From assembly GCF_014495685.1 (NCBI RefSeq), contig NZ_JACTVI010000007.1, positions 135,712 through 199,711 of the forward strand: DNA of 64,000 bases. The letters are read 5' to 3'. Every line of letters starts with the position of its first letter. Positions within the stretch are counted from its first letter, which is position 1. Source of the DNA: Streptomyces sp. TRM68367. GTDB lineage: Bacteria > Actinomycetota > Actinomycetes > Streptomycetales > Streptomycetaceae. The translations under genes were made by a program, and so were the position numbers. Shown piece by piece: positions 15,467-23,756 of the stretch. The notes under the pieces were generated by a model. The model made no database searches, was not told the DNA's origin, and saw only the letters and a list, made by a program, of their open reading frames with translations.

Positions 15467-15803
15467 GGAGGACACACCGGCGCTGCTGGTGATGCTGCGC
15501 GTGGCCGGCGAACGCGAACGCGAGCCCGGCGCCCGGCAGCCCGTGCCGCCGGTCCGTGTCACGCCGACGGAGGCGCGCATCCTGGCCCTGCTGGCCAGCG
15601 GTGCCACGACGGCCCGGGCGGCTCGCGCGACCGGCCTCACCACGGACGGCGTGACCTACCACCTGCAACGCCTGTCCGCGCGCTGGAACGCCGCCAATCG
15701 CACCGAACTCGTCGCCCGCGCCTACGCACTCGGCATCCTCACCCCCGGCGTCTGGCCACCGGCACCGGCGGCCACAGAGGACGCGGACGACGACGCCGAG
15801 TAG
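15465..15803 (+). CDS. HTH (LuxR-type) regulator fragment or short regulator
   Basis: From GTG 15465 the frame gives 112 residues; it is open further upstream but without recognisable protein. The clear part is a C-terminal LuxR-type helix-turn-helix: VRVTPTEARILALLASGATT, then TGLTTDGVTYHLQRLSARW and NRTELVARAYALGIL. No receiver or sensor domain precedes it, only about 30 residues (LLVMLRVAGEREREPG). Either a very short regulator or the surviving 3' end of a larger one; the hairpin over the start favours the second view. Its last 82 bases overlap the convergent DUF3626 gene. Confidence 0.45.
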   Translation: MEDTPALLVMLRVAGEREREPGARQPVPPVRVTPTEARILALLASGATTARAARATGLTTDGVTYHLQRLSARWNAANRTELVARAYALGILTPGVWPPAPAATEDADDDAE

Positions 15804-16657
15804 GCCGTACCCGCCCCCTCCGGTGCGCCGAAGCGGGCGAGGGTGTGCCACACCATCTTCAGGTCCTGCAATTCATGGCACTCCGTGCGGGCAGCGTCGC
15901 CGATGATCCGCGGGTCCACCCGGCCGCCCCGGGCGATGCTCGCGCCGAGCTCGGCGTATTCCCGGCCGCGATAGTCCGCGCGACGTATCAGCTCGGCCGC
16001 GGTGAGCCGGTACCCGGGATGCCACTCCACCGGGCACGGCAGACGCCGGGCCGTCGCCTCCACCGGCGTGCCGCGATAGCAGGCGTCCAGCACCACCGCC
16101 TCCACGTCCCGGGCGAGCACCACGCCTCCGTGCACCTGCGCCTCGATGTAGTCGTTGAGGGCGTCCTGCTCGTCCTCCTCCGCCAGCGCGATCAGGGACA
16201 GGCCGGCGGCGACCCCGAAGTGGGCCGGTTCAGCCGCGCTGTCGGGGTAGCAGAACGTGGCCCGGTCGAGCGCGGCCGCGGTCAGCCGGAGGTGTGAGGA
16301 GCCGAACCGCGGGGCCGCGCCGACCACCTGGCGGCGGAAGTTCAGCGCGCCGTACACGGGCCGCTCGTACGGGTCGGCGTCGTCGTAGGCGCCGCCGAAC
16401 ATGCGGCTCTCCCAGCGCCAGCGGTCGCCGCCGGGGTGTGCGGTGAGGCCGCCGTTGCTGGTGCCGGTGACGAACTGCGAGTGGTACGTGCCGTCCCGCG
16501 TGAGCGCGTCGAGGATCGGCCGCCCGCCCACCAGCCGGTCGGGGTGGAAGTTGAGCGTGATGCGCAGGTCCGCGGCGACGGCCGGTCCGGCCGAACGGGC
16601 CGCCACATGGCGCAGCGCCGCCCGGGCCCGTGGCGAGACGCCCTCCGGGAAATTCAC
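15722..16657 (-). CDS. DUF3626 domain protein
   Basis: 311 residues from GTG 16657, eight bases after AGGAGGGG. The protein is soluble with the characteristic DUF3626 order: LRITLNFHPDRLVGGRPILDA near 25-45, DGTYHSQFVTGTSNGGLTAH, ESRMFGGAYDD, RPVYGALNFRR, FGSSHLRL, EAQVHGGVVLARDVEAVVLD, PVEWHPGYRL. The conserved His, Asp and Ser patterns resemble mono-ADP-ribosyltransferase-like toxin folds, as has been suggested for the family; activity is unknown. The last 30 residues are Ala/Ser-rich and overlap the regulator fragment on the other strand. Divergent from the FBP gene. Confidence 0.82.
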   Translation of the reverse strand: MNFPEGVSPRARAALRHVAARSAGPAVAADLRITLNFHPDRLVGGRPILDALTRDGTYHSQFVTGTSNGGLTAHPGGDRWRWESRMFGGAYDDADPYERPVYGALNFRRQVVGAAPRFGSSHLRLTAAALDRATFCYPDSAAEPAHFGVAAGLSLIALAEEDEQDALNDYIEAQVHGGVVLARDVEAVVLDACYRGTPVEATARRLPCPVEWHPGYRLTAAELIRRADYRGREYAELGASIARGGRVDPRIIGDAARTECHELQDLKMVWHTLARFGAPEGAGTAYSASSSASSVAAGAGGQTPGVRMPSA

Positions 16658-16696
16658 TGGCCCCTCCTGATCGAAGCTACCTACCCTAGCCGTGAA

Positions 16697-16769
16697 CCTA
16701 GGGCCCCTAGGTGGCTTCGGAACCACCGAACGACCGCAACCACCGAACGACCGGTACCACCGGAACGAC
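16697..16769. promoter_or_regulatory. CTAG palindrome and triplicated 17-18-bp repeat upstream of FBP gene
   Basis: CCTAGGG-C-CCCTAGG (16697-16711) is a perfect palindrome with a one-base centre in the gap between divergent DUF3626 and FBP genes. Directly after it come three imperfect direct repeats of ACCACCGAACGACCG type (16722-16769, period 17-18). CTAG is rare in high-GC genomes, so a 15-base palindrome holding two is notable. Possible operator plus repeat array; the binding protein is unknown. Confidence 0.45.
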
Positions 16770-16784
16770 CCCAGGAGACTCCCC

Positions 16785-17279
16785 ATGAGATCACTCACCG
16801 AGCAGGACATCCGCACCTCATTTGTGAACTGCTCGAAGGGCGAGGCCAAACGGCTCCACCTGCCCCGCGATCTCGGTGAACGCCCCTGGGACGACCTGGA
16901 CTTCCTCGGCTGGCGGGATCCGGGGGCGCCCGACCGCAGTTATCTGGTCACCGAACACGGCGGTCGCCTGGTCGGCGTGGCCCTGCGCTTCCAGCCCGCG
17001 CAGCGCGGCTTCCTGCACCGCAGCATGTGCTCGCTGTGTCTGACGACCCATCCACGGGGCGGGGTCTCGCTGATGACGGCACGCAAGGCGGGCCCGGCCG
17101 GGCGCGACGGCAACACGGTCGGCGTGTACATGTGCACCGACCTCGCCTGTTCCCTCTACATCCGCGGCAAGAAGGTCCCGGAGACCGGGGCCCGCCTCGA
17201 GGAGAGCCTCACCCTGGACGGGCAGATCGCCCGGACGACCGGCAACCTGGCCGCCTTTCTGGCCAAGCTGGACGTCTGA
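16785..17279 (+). CDS. FBP domain (FusB/elongation factor G-binding, treble-clef) protein
   Basis: 164 residues, ATG 16785 seven bases after CAGGAG. The C-terminal half is the treble-clef zinc finger of FBP/FusB proteins: CSLCLTTH near 83-90 and CTDLACSLYIRGKK near 116-130 provide four cysteines. The N-terminal part (TEQDIRTSFVNCSKGEAKRL, PWDDLDFLGWRDP) is the actinobacterial form. FusB-type proteins bind EF-G and free it from stalled ribosomes, giving fusidic acid tolerance; Streptomyces homologues are widespread and their role in resistance is untested. The upstream gap contains a CTAG palindrome and repeats. Confidence 0.85.
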   Translation: MRSLTEQDIRTSFVNCSKGEAKRLHLPRDLGERPWDDLDFLGWRDPGAPDRSYLVTEHGGRLVGVALRFQPAQRGFLHRSMCSLCLTTHPRGGVSLMTARKAGPAGRDGNTVGVYMCTDLACSLYIRGKKVPETGARLEESLTLDGQIARTTGNLAAFLAKLDV

Positions 17280-17498
17280 CAGCCGCGCGGGCCAGCGGTC
17301 CCGCAAGCGGATGGGGTCGTCCGGGTGACGGACGTTGTACGCGCGCATCCACTCGACGACCGCAGACAGTCGGTGTTGTTCCCCCACCGGTAGTCCCGCT
17401 GGTGACGGCGCCCGCCGCGCAGCTGGTGAAACGGCGCCGCCGGGACCCCGTGGTGGTCCGGACGCTGCGGTCGGCGGCCGCGGAGACGATCGCTGTGG

Positions 17499-18293
17499 GC
17501 CCGGGTCCTGGAGACACTGATCGGCGCGGTCGTCGGCCTCGGCTGCAATCTGCTGCTCGCTCCGCCGGTGTGGGTGGAGGAGGCGGGCGAGTCGATCGAG
17601 GAGATGGCCCGCCGGCTCAGGCAGCTGATGCTGCGCATGGGCGAGGAGGCCGCGGGCCGTACGGCGGTGGACCACGCGGCGGCCCGGCTGCACGAGGCGC
17701 GCCGCCTCGACCACGACATCGGCGAAGTGGACGTGGCCCTGCGGCAGGCCGCGGAAAGTCTCCGGCTCAACCCGCGTGTGCGCGAGGGCCTGCTGCATCG
17801 GGTGGTGCTGCGCACCGGCCTGGACACCCTGGAGAGCTGCACCGTCGTCCTGCGGGTGCTCGCCCGCACCCTCACCGACCTGGCGAAGGAACGCAAGGAC
17901 GAGGAGCCGCTGTTCACTCCGGAGACGGGTGCCGCCGTGGAGCAGCTGCTGTCCGAGATCGCCGATGCCGTGGTCAGTTTCGCGGTCCTGGTCACCACCG
18001 ACGTCAGCACCAACGCCGAATCGGCCGAGGCACGGCTCGCCGCCGAGCTGCGGCAGGCCGTGTCCACCCGCGACAAGCTCGCCGGCCTGCTGCTGGAGGA
18101 GATGCGGCGCGACACCCGCCGGTGGCAGCTGCACGGCGCGGTGCTGACCGAGGTCAACCGTCTCCTCGACGAGCTGGACACCGAGCACGGCTCGCGGCGG
18201 TTGCTGGAGGAGCTGGACCGTTGCGCCCGCGAGCAGCGCGAACGCCGGCCGCGGCGCACCGCGCTGCGCGAGCGGCCGCGTGTTCCGGGGTAG
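17499..18293 (+). pseudogene. FUSC-family (aromatic acid exporter) protein, N-terminal membrane half lost
   Basis: The frame reads ARVLETLIGAVVGLGCNLLL, APPVWVEEAGESIEEMARRL and continues as an intact helical cytoplasmic domain (ARRLDHDIGEVDVALRQAAE, LHRVVLRTGLDTLESCTVVL) to TAG 18293. In relatives this follows four to five transmembrane helices that form the FUSC pore; here only the last one remains and the sequence 5' of 17499 is in other frames. With a start at GTG 17568 a soluble 241-residue product is possible, but it could not transport. Treated as a 5'-truncated gene. Confidence 0.62.
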
Positions 18294-18365
18294 CGGAACC
18301 GCGCGGCGGCCGCCCGTCGTTCCCACTGAAGAGCCCGGCGACAGCCAGGGGAAGGAGGCGTGCGG

Positions 18366-19412
18366 ATGACCGGCACGACCGTACGGATCGACGGGAACAC
18401 GCTGCGGCTGCCGGGCGGGGTGGCGGTGCGGTTCGTCCGCACGCTGCGCCTGCCCGAGACGGGCACCCACGCGCTCCCTCCGGGCCTGGGCGAGTTCCCC
18501 GTCCGCCGGATATCCGACCACCCGGACACCGTGCCCGCCGAGTGGCGGGCGCGCGGCGGCGTGATGGTGCCGGTGTATCTGCGGGAGGCGATGTGGCTGA
18601 GCTTCGCGGGTACGACGCAGCCGGCCGCGCTCCAGGTCGGGGTGGGCAAGGTGTGCGCGGTCTCGGGCCGGCCGTGGAGCGACCGGCTCTCCCACGACCC
18701 GCAGAACTACCTCGTGCTGCCCCGCCAGCCCTGGTTGGACGGCATCAACTCCGGCAAGGGGACGGTCCGGCAGTTCGTGGCGGTGCCGCTGGGCATGGGG
18801 GCGACCGTCGAGGGCCAGGTCACGGGCGAGGAGACCTGGGGCGGCGTACAGCTGCAGTCGTTCCCGCTGAACGACCGGGAGCTTCAGCGGTGGCGCGAGG
18901 CGGAGCGGCGGCGCTCGGAGCAGGCGCGCACCGCCGCCTTCTCCGGCGGGTACGGCACGGCACCGCAGATGGCAGCCGTAGCCGCGTCCGCGCCGGCCCC
19001 GGAAGCCGCGCCGCGCCGGTCCCGGGCCGCCGCGGCCATGGGGCTGGGCATCGGCGGCGCCATGCGGCAGGAGGTCTACCGGGACGACCGGCCGCTGACC
19101 GACTGGGCCGAGGAGCCCGCGGGACGCATGTTCGTGCACCTGGTGACGCCTCCGGAGTGGCGCCGTATCACCGGTGAGGCACCGCCGCCGTCGCCCGTGG
19201 ACCGGGCCGCGTACACACGCGCGGGCCTGCCCTGGTTCGACTACTACGACCAGGACGCCGAGGACCTCTCCCCCACCGGCACGCTCCAGGCCGTCCGGCT
19301 GGCCGGCGACTGGCTCGGCGACGACCACGAGCCCTGGGAGGAGCCCTCGCCGCAGCAGGTGAGGCCCCTCAAGGACGCGCGGGGCCAACCGGTCGAGGAC
19401 GGCGACTGGTAG
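18366..19412 (+). CDS. Conserved hypothetical protein, 348 aa
   Basis: ATG 18366 lies seven bases after GGAGG; the earlier GTG at 18360 is too close to it. No signal peptide or membrane helix. The N-terminal domain (about 1-180) is beta-rich with GGVMVPVYLREAMWLSF, LQVGVGKVCAVSGRPW and a charged end ERELQRWREAERR; a Pro/Ala-rich linker (200-235, MAAVAASAPAPEAAP) leads to a C-terminal segment with RMFVHLVTPPEWRRITG and FDYYDQDAEDL. I do not recognise a named domain. Codon use is typical and the reading frame is clean, so it is certainly a gene. Monocistronic. Confidence 0.8.
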   Translation: MTGTTVRIDGNTLRLPGGVAVRFVRTLRLPETGTHALPPGLGEFPVRRISDHPDTVPAEWRARGGVMVPVYLREAMWLSFAGTTQPAALQVGVGKVCAVSGRPWSDRLSHDPQNYLVLPRQPWLDGINSGKGTVRQFVAVPLGMGATVEGQVTGEETWGGVQLQSFPLNDRELQRWREAERRRSEQARTAAFSGGYGTAPQMAAVAASAPAPEAAPRRSRAAAAMGLGIGGAMRQEVYRDDRPLTDWAEEPAGRMFVHLVTPPEWRRITGEAPPPSPVDRAAYTRAGLPWFDYYDQDAEDLSPTGTLQAVRLAGDWLGDDHEPWEEPSPQQVRPLKDARGQPVEDGDW

Positions 19413-19525
19413 CCGCCCGGAGCCCTTGCCTCACGCACAACTCCCGGCGCTCTTCTTGCACTTGCGGGGTTGATCACGCCAAGGTGGCACGTGACAACCG
19501 GAACGAGTGGTACCTGAGGTGTGGC

Positions 19526-20728
19526 ATGGGCAGTGCTGGCTGGAGCAGGCGCCGGTTCGGCGCGCTGATGGGAACGGCCGCCGCCGTGTCGCTCCCCGGA
19601 GCCGCCGGCTGCGACCAGCCGCCCGCGTCGACCGGCTCGGCGTCCTCGCTGTCGCCCCAGGGCAGCGCGCGCGAGCCCCGCAGGCCGTCCGGCCCCCGCC
19701 GTCTCTACCTCGGCACGTACACGTCGGAGCAGGGCGGCGGCAAGGGCATCGGGATGGCCACGTACGACCCCGCCACGGGCCGTATCATCGGCAGCGGCCT
19801 GCTGGCCGAGACCGGCGACCCCTCGTTCCTCGCCCTGCACCCGAACGGCCGGACACTGTTCGCCGTCAACGAGCGGGAGGACGGCGGCGTGACCGCCGTA
19901 CGCCTCTCCGACCGGCGCGTCCTGGGCACCCGGAGCTCGGGGGGCGCGGGCCCGTGCCACCTCTCCGTGCACCCGGGCGGGCGCTGGCTGCTGAGCGCCA
20001 ACTACAACTCCGGCAGTGTGGCCGTGCACCCCATCGCCGCCACGGGCGCGCTCGGCGAGCGCACCGACGTGGTCACACACTCCAGCCCACCGCCCGGCCC
20101 TGACCCCGACCGTCAGGACGGCCCGCACGCGCACCAGATCGTCACGGCTCCCGACGGCGGCCACATCCTCACCGTCGACCTGGGGACCGACACCGTCTAC
20201 AGTTACCGCCTCGACCAGGCGAAGGGCACCCTCCGCGAGGTCTCACGCGCGCAGTCCCGGCCCGGCGCCGGACCGCGCCACCTCACGTTCCACCCGGGCG
20301 GGCGACACGCCTATCTGGCCAACGAACTCGACAACACGGTCACCGTGTGTGCCTACGACCCGGCCACCGGACGCGTCACGATCGGCGACCCGCAGCCGAC
20401 CGGCACGGGCGACGTCGAGAACTACCCGTCGCAGATCCTGGTGACCTCGCACGGCCGGTACGCCTATTTCGCCAACCGCGGCCACAACAGCCTGGCGCGG
20501 TACGCCATCGAGGCGAACGGCGCCCGGCTCCGGCTGCTCGACACCGTGCCGGTGCGCGGCGACTGGCCGCGGCACACGGCGTTCTCCCCGGACGGGAAGC
20601 TGCTGTTCGTGTCGAACCAGCGCTCCAGCTCGGTCACCGTCTTCCACGTGGACCGCACAAGCGGTGAACTGCGGCTCGCGGGCGAGCCGTTCGCCTCACC
20701 CGTCCCCGTCTGTGCGCTGCCGCTGTAG
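19526..20728 (+). CDS. Lactonase family protein (YbhE/Pgl-type propeller), Tat lipoprotein
   Basis: 400 residues, ATG 19526 after GAGGT. The leader SRRRFGALMG is a twin-arginine signal and PGAAGC ends in a lipobox cysteine at about residue 31, so the protein should be exported folded and lipid-anchored. The rest is a seven-bladed propeller of the 6-phosphogluconolactonase type: YLGTYTSEQGGGKGI, PSFLALHPNGRTLFAVNE, GPCHLSVHPGGRWLL, PHAHQIV, GPRHLTFHPGGRHAYLANEL, WPRHTAFSPDGKLLFVSNQ. Extracytoplasmic members probably act on other lactones than 6-phosphogluconolactone. It ends with a 33-base convergent overlap with the DUF2470 gene. Confidence 0.86.
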   Translation: MGSAGWSRRRFGALMGTAAAVSLPGAAGCDQPPASTGSASSLSPQGSAREPRRPSGPRRLYLGTYTSEQGGGKGIGMATYDPATGRIIGSGLLAETGDPSFLALHPNGRTLFAVNEREDGGVTAVRLSDRRVLGTRSSGGAGPCHLSVHPGGRWLLSANYNSGSVAVHPIAATGALGERTDVVTHSSPPPGPDPDRQDGPHAHQIVTAPDGGHILTVDLGTDTVYSYRLDQAKGTLREVSRAQSRPGAGPRHLTFHPGGRHAYLANELDNTVTVCAYDPATGRVTIGDPQPTGTGDVENYPSQILVTSHGRYAYFANRGHNSLARYAIEANGARLRLLDTVPVRGDWPRHTAFSPDGKLLFVSNQRSSSVTVFHVDRTSGELRLAGEPFASPVPVCALPL

Positions 20729-21421
20729 GGCGCGCGGGCAGGAGGCGTCGCCGGCCTGTGCGAGCAGCACATGCATGCGTTCCGTGAGCTGCGCGACCGT
20801 GTCGGCGGGCGCGTGGAAGGCCAGGCGTACGTCGCCGTGGGCGCGGGCCCGCTCGATGCGCAGGGTCAGCCCGTGCCGGTCGACGGCGAGCCGCTGGACC
20901 CGGACCGCGCCGTGCAGGCTGTCGCGGTCGACGAGCCGGGCGAGCCGCTCGACCGCGTCGGGGTGGCAGTCCGCGAGGTGGGTCAGCAGCCCGGACTCGG
21001 CCGTGGCCAGCGGGTCGGGCGCGGCGGCGGCGAACTCGTCGAGGTCGACGACCACAGGTCCGGACGGCTGCCGCAGCACCACGCGTACGGCCCGGAACGC
21101 CAGGTGGCCGTCCTCCATGCTGAACCAGCCCGAGAGCCACAGCCGGGCGCGGATCCGCCTGCGCACGGGAACGGGCGCGACGTCGGCGAACTCCAGCACG
21201 GCGGACGGCTCGCCGCGCGGCGCGCAGATCGCCGTCGCGAGCAGGGCGCTGTCGTCGGGCACGTGCAGGAGCACCCGGCCGTCCTCGGTCACGGTGTGCG
21301 CGCCGACGAACTCCTCGCGGCCGCCCTCCGCGGTCACCGCGCAGGACCACGCGGCGGCGAGCACCGAGCGGGCCCGCTCCGCCGCGGACGGCGTGGCCGT
21401 CCAGGTAGGGCTGTCACCCAT
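20696..21421 (-). CDS. DUF2470 protein (HugZ-like, iron/heme linked)
   Basis: 241 residues, ATG 21421 after AGGAGG. N-terminal half resembles the split-barrel part of pyridoxamine-oxidase-like HugZ proteins (AERARSVLAAAWSCAVTAEG, VLLHVPDDSALLATAICA); the C-terminal half is DUF2470 (LLTHLADCHPDAVERLARLV, AVRVQRLAVDRHGLTLRI). HugZ-type proteins degrade or handle heme; DUF2470 is often found with siderophore and heme genes. A 19-base iron box overlaps the leader, so expression should rise on iron starvation through DmdR1/IdeR. The protein lacks the usual C-terminal heme-binding His cluster, so the reaction is open. Confidence 0.8.
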   Translation of the reverse strand: MGDSPTWTATPSAAERARSVLAAAWSCAVTAEGGREEFVGAHTVTEDGRVLLHVPDDSALLATAICAPRGEPSAVLEFADVAPVPVRRRIRARLWLSGWFSMEDGHLAFRAVRVVLRQPSGPVVVDLDEFAAAAPDPLATAESGLLTHLADCHPDAVERLARLVDRDSLHGAVRVQRLAVDRHGLTLRIERARAHGDVRLAFHAPADTVAQLTERMHVLLAQAGDASCPRALQRQRTDGDG

Positions 21422-21433
21422 CCGAATACCTCC

Positions 21434-21452
21434 TAAGGTAAGCCTTGCCTAA
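21434..21452 (-). promoter_or_regulatory. Iron box (DmdR1/IdeR operator)
   Basis: TAAGGTAAGCCTTGCCTAA is a 19-base interrupted palindrome (arms TAAGGTAAG and TTAGGCAAG) matching the DmdR1/IdeR iron-box form TTAGGTTAGGCTCACCTAA at most arm positions. It ends 13 bases before the DUF2470 start codon, next to the AGGAGG, so a bound repressor would block both transcription start and leader. Confidence 0.85.
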
Positions 21453-21507
21453 CCTATCGGAGATCGGGGCGCGCGCCAACCATGCGGCGTGATCTTTTGC
21501 GAGACCT

Positions 21508-22116
21508 TCAGGGCATGAGGACGCCCAGTAGGGCGCGTGCACACAGATCGCGGACCTGTTCCCGGGTCAGCTCGGGGCTGCGCAGCCACTCCAGGCAGAC
21601 GGCGGTGGTGAACGCCAGCCAGCCGCGCACGGCCAGCCGGGCATCGGGCCGCTGTTCGACGAGCGGCCCGAACTCGGGGTCGGCGGCGAGGGCATCCAGG
21701 ATCTGCCGCTCCTGCGCGGCCAGGGCCTGCCGGTAGACCCGGCGCACGGCCTGGTCGCCGGAGGCGTCGGCGCGGTGGAAGGCGCGGTAGCCGTGCGCGT
21801 GGGCGTGCACGTACTCCAGATACGTGTCGAGGTTCGCGGTGAGCTGTTCGCGCGCCGGGACGCCGGGCGCGGCCGCCGTCATCCGCAGCATCCGCTCGCT
21901 CTCGCGCTCGACGACGGCGGCGAAGAAGTCCCGTTTGGTCGGGAAGTAGTGGTACAGCAGCCCGCGTGACACACCGGCGATCTCGGCGACCTGCTCGATC
22001 CACACGTCGTCGTACGGCCGCTCGGAGAACAACCGCGCCCCGACCGTCAGCAGCTGCGCGCGGCGCTCCCCGGTACTGAGCCGGCGGCGCGTGCGCTCCC
22101 CCTGGTTCCCGGCCAT
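21508..22116 (-). CDS. TetR-family transcriptional regulator
   Basis: 202 residues. The N-terminal HTH is canonical: GERRAQLLTVGARLFSERPY, then VEQ-type helix IEQVAEIAGVSRGLLYHYFP (about 40-60) and TKRDFFAAVV. The ligand domain carries TANLDTYLEYVHAHAHGYRA and ends with EQVRDLCARALLGVLMP. ATG 22116. It is divergent from a cytochrome P450 gene, and the 107-base gap contains an imperfect 11-bp inverted repeat and a 10-bp palindrome, so it probably represses the P450 gene and itself, as Bm3R1 does for CYP102A1 (analogy). Confidence 0.88.
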   Translation of the reverse strand: MAGNQGERTRRRLSTGERRAQLLTVGARLFSERPYDDVWIEQVAEIAGVSRGLLYHYFPTKRDFFAAVVERESERMLRMTAAAPGVPAREQLTANLDTYLEYVHAHAHGYRAFHRADASGDQAVRRVYRQALAAQERQILDALAADPEFGPLVEQRPDARLAVRGWLAFTTAVCLEWLRSPELTREQVRDLCARALLGVLMP

Positions 22117-22137
22117 GGCCGCACTTTACTTGACGCC

Positions 22138-22176
22138 GGTTCAGCAGCGGGACCAGACTCAACGCGTTGTTGAACC
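22138..22176. promoter_or_regulatory. Candidate TetR operator between tetR and P450 genes
   Basis: GGTTCAGCAGC (22138-22148) and GTTGTTGAACC (22166-22176) form an 11-base inverted repeat with two mismatches. CAACGCGTTG (22160-22169) inside it is a perfect palindrome. The site lies between the divergent starts, 22 bases from the tetR start codon. Confidence 0.55.
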
Positions 22177-22223
22177 CATGTCCAACAACAGCAACCTGCC
22201 GCTGCCTCAAGGGAGATCGCGTC

Positions 22224-23756
22224 ATGGCGGAGACGACGGAACGGCCCCCGATACCGAAGGGGTTCCGCAGCGCCGAGCTGGGCTGGCCCGAACTGCACCG
22301 CATCCCGCATCCGCCGCACCGGCTGCCCGTGCTCGGCGACGTGCTCGGCGTGAGCAGCCGCACCCCCCTGCAGGACTCCCTGGGGCTCGCGCGCCGGCTC
22401 GGGCCGATCTTCCGGCGCCGGGTCTTCGGCAAGGAGTTCGTGTTCGTGTGGGGCGCGGACCTCACGGCCGATCTGGCGGACGAGGCGCGGTTCGCCAAGC
22501 ACGTGGGGCCCGGGATCGCCAACCTGCGGCCGGTGGTCGGGGACGGGCTGTTCACGGCGTACAACCACGAGCCCAACTGGCAGCTGGCGCACGACATCCT
22601 GGCGCCCGCCTTCGGCCGGGAGGCCATGGCGGGCTACCACCCGATGATGCTGGCGGTGGCCGGGCGGCTCATGGACCACTGGGACCGTGCGGTAGCGGCG
22701 GGCCGGGCGGTGGACGTGCCCGGGGACATGACCAAGCTGACGCTGGAGACGATCGCGCGCACCGGGTTCGGGCACGACTTCGGCTCCTTCGAACGCAGCC
22801 GTCCGCACCCGTTCGTGACGGCGATGGTGGGCACGCTCGCCTACGCGCAGCGGCGGAACATCGTGCCCGTGCCGCTGGAGCCGCTGCTGCTGCGCCGGGC
22901 GCGCCGCCGCAACGCGGCCGACATGGCGTACCTCAACCGCACGGTCGACGACCTGGTCCGGGCCCGCCGCGCCGCCGGGCGCGGGGACGGGGACCTGCTC
23001 GACCGGATGCTGGAGACGGTCCACCCGGAGACCGGCGAGCGGCTGTCGGCTGAGAACGTGCGCCGGCAGGTCATCACGTTCCTGGTCGCGGGCCACGAGA
23101 CCACCTCCGGCGCGCTCTCCTTCGCCCTGCACTACCTCGCCCGGCACCCCGAGGCCGCGGCCCGGGCCCGCGCCGAGGTGGACCGGGTCTGGGGCGACGC
23201 GGCGGCGCCCGGCTACGAGCAGGTGGCGAAGCTGCGGTACGTGCGCAGGGTGCTGGACGAGTCGCTGCGGCTGTGGCCGACTGCGCCCGCCTTCGCGCGG
23301 GAGGCGCGCGAGGACACGGCCCTGGCCGGCGTCCATCCGATGCGGCGGGACGCGTGGGCTCTCGTGCTGGTGCCGATGCTGCACCGGGATCCCGCGGTGT
23401 GGGGTGCGGATGCCGAGCGGTTCGACCCGGACCGCTTCGACGCCAAGGCCGTACGGTCCCGGCCCGCGCACACGTTCAAGCCGTTCGGGACCGGGGCGCG
23501 GGCGTGCATCGGGCGGCAGTTCGCGCTGCACGAGGCGACACTCGTCCTCGGGCTGCTGCTGCGCCGCTACGACCTGCGGCCCGACCCGGACTACCGGCTG
23601 CGGGTGACAGAACGGCTCACGCTGATGCCGCAGGGGCTGCGGCTGGGGCTGGAGCGGCGGACGGCCGGTGCCGTACCGGCTGCCGCTCAGTCCGCGACGC
23701 TCCCCGACGGCACCCCGTCAGAGTCCCGCTGCCCAGTGCACGGGGCGGGTGACTGA
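22224..23756 (+). CDS. Cytochrome P450, CYP102-like heme domain without reductase
   Basis: 510 residues from ATG 22224, eight bases after GGGAG. Diagnostic P450 parts are intact: I-helix [11 protein letters not shown] near 290, ExxR in [11 protein letters not shown] near 345, and the heme loop [21 protein letters not shown] with its cysteine near 428. Sequence style ([40 protein letters not shown]) is that of CYP102-related fatty-acid hydroxylases. CYP102 enzymes carry a fused NADPH reductase; this one ends after the heme domain with [10 protein letters not shown], so it must use separate electron carriers. Likely repressed by the divergent TetR. A reductase tail remnant lies 7 kb to the left. 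The last 39 bases overlap the convergent pentapeptide gene. Confidence 0.88.
   Translation: MAETTERPPIPKGFRSAELGWPELHRIPHPPHRLPVLGDVLGVSSRTPLQDSLGLARRLGPIFRRRVFGKEFVFVWGADLTADLADEARFAKHVGPGIANLRPVVGDGLFTAYNHEPNWQLAHDILAPAFGREAMAGYHPMMLAVAGRLMDHWDRAVAAGRAVDVPGDMTKLTLETIARTGFGHDFGSFERSRPHPFVTAMVGTLAYAQRRNIVPVPLEPLLLRRARRRNAADMAYLNRTVDDLVRARRAAGRGDGDLLDRMLETVHPETGERLSAENVRRQVITFLVAGHETTSGALSFALHYLARHPEAAARARAEVDRVWGDAAAPGYEQVAKLRYVRRVLDESLRLWPTAPAFAREAREDTALAGVHPMRRDAWALVLVPMLHRDPAVWGADAERFDPDRFDAKAVRSRPAHTFKPFGTGARACIGRQFALHEATLVLGLLLRRYDLRPDPDYRLRVTERLTLMPQGLRLGLERRTAGAVPAAAQSATLPDGTPSESRCPVHGAGD

Noticed and set aside
17284..17400. Minus-strand peptide LSAVVEWMRAYNVRHPDDPI after the FBP gene
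   Set aside because: It reads like a real protein end but is too short and cannot be assigned; no start or full domain, so not listed as a gene.
22224..23756. P450 gene as part of a natural product cluster
   Set aside because: No PKS, NRPS, terpene or other biosynthetic core gene lies in the window; the TetR-P450 pair stands alone.
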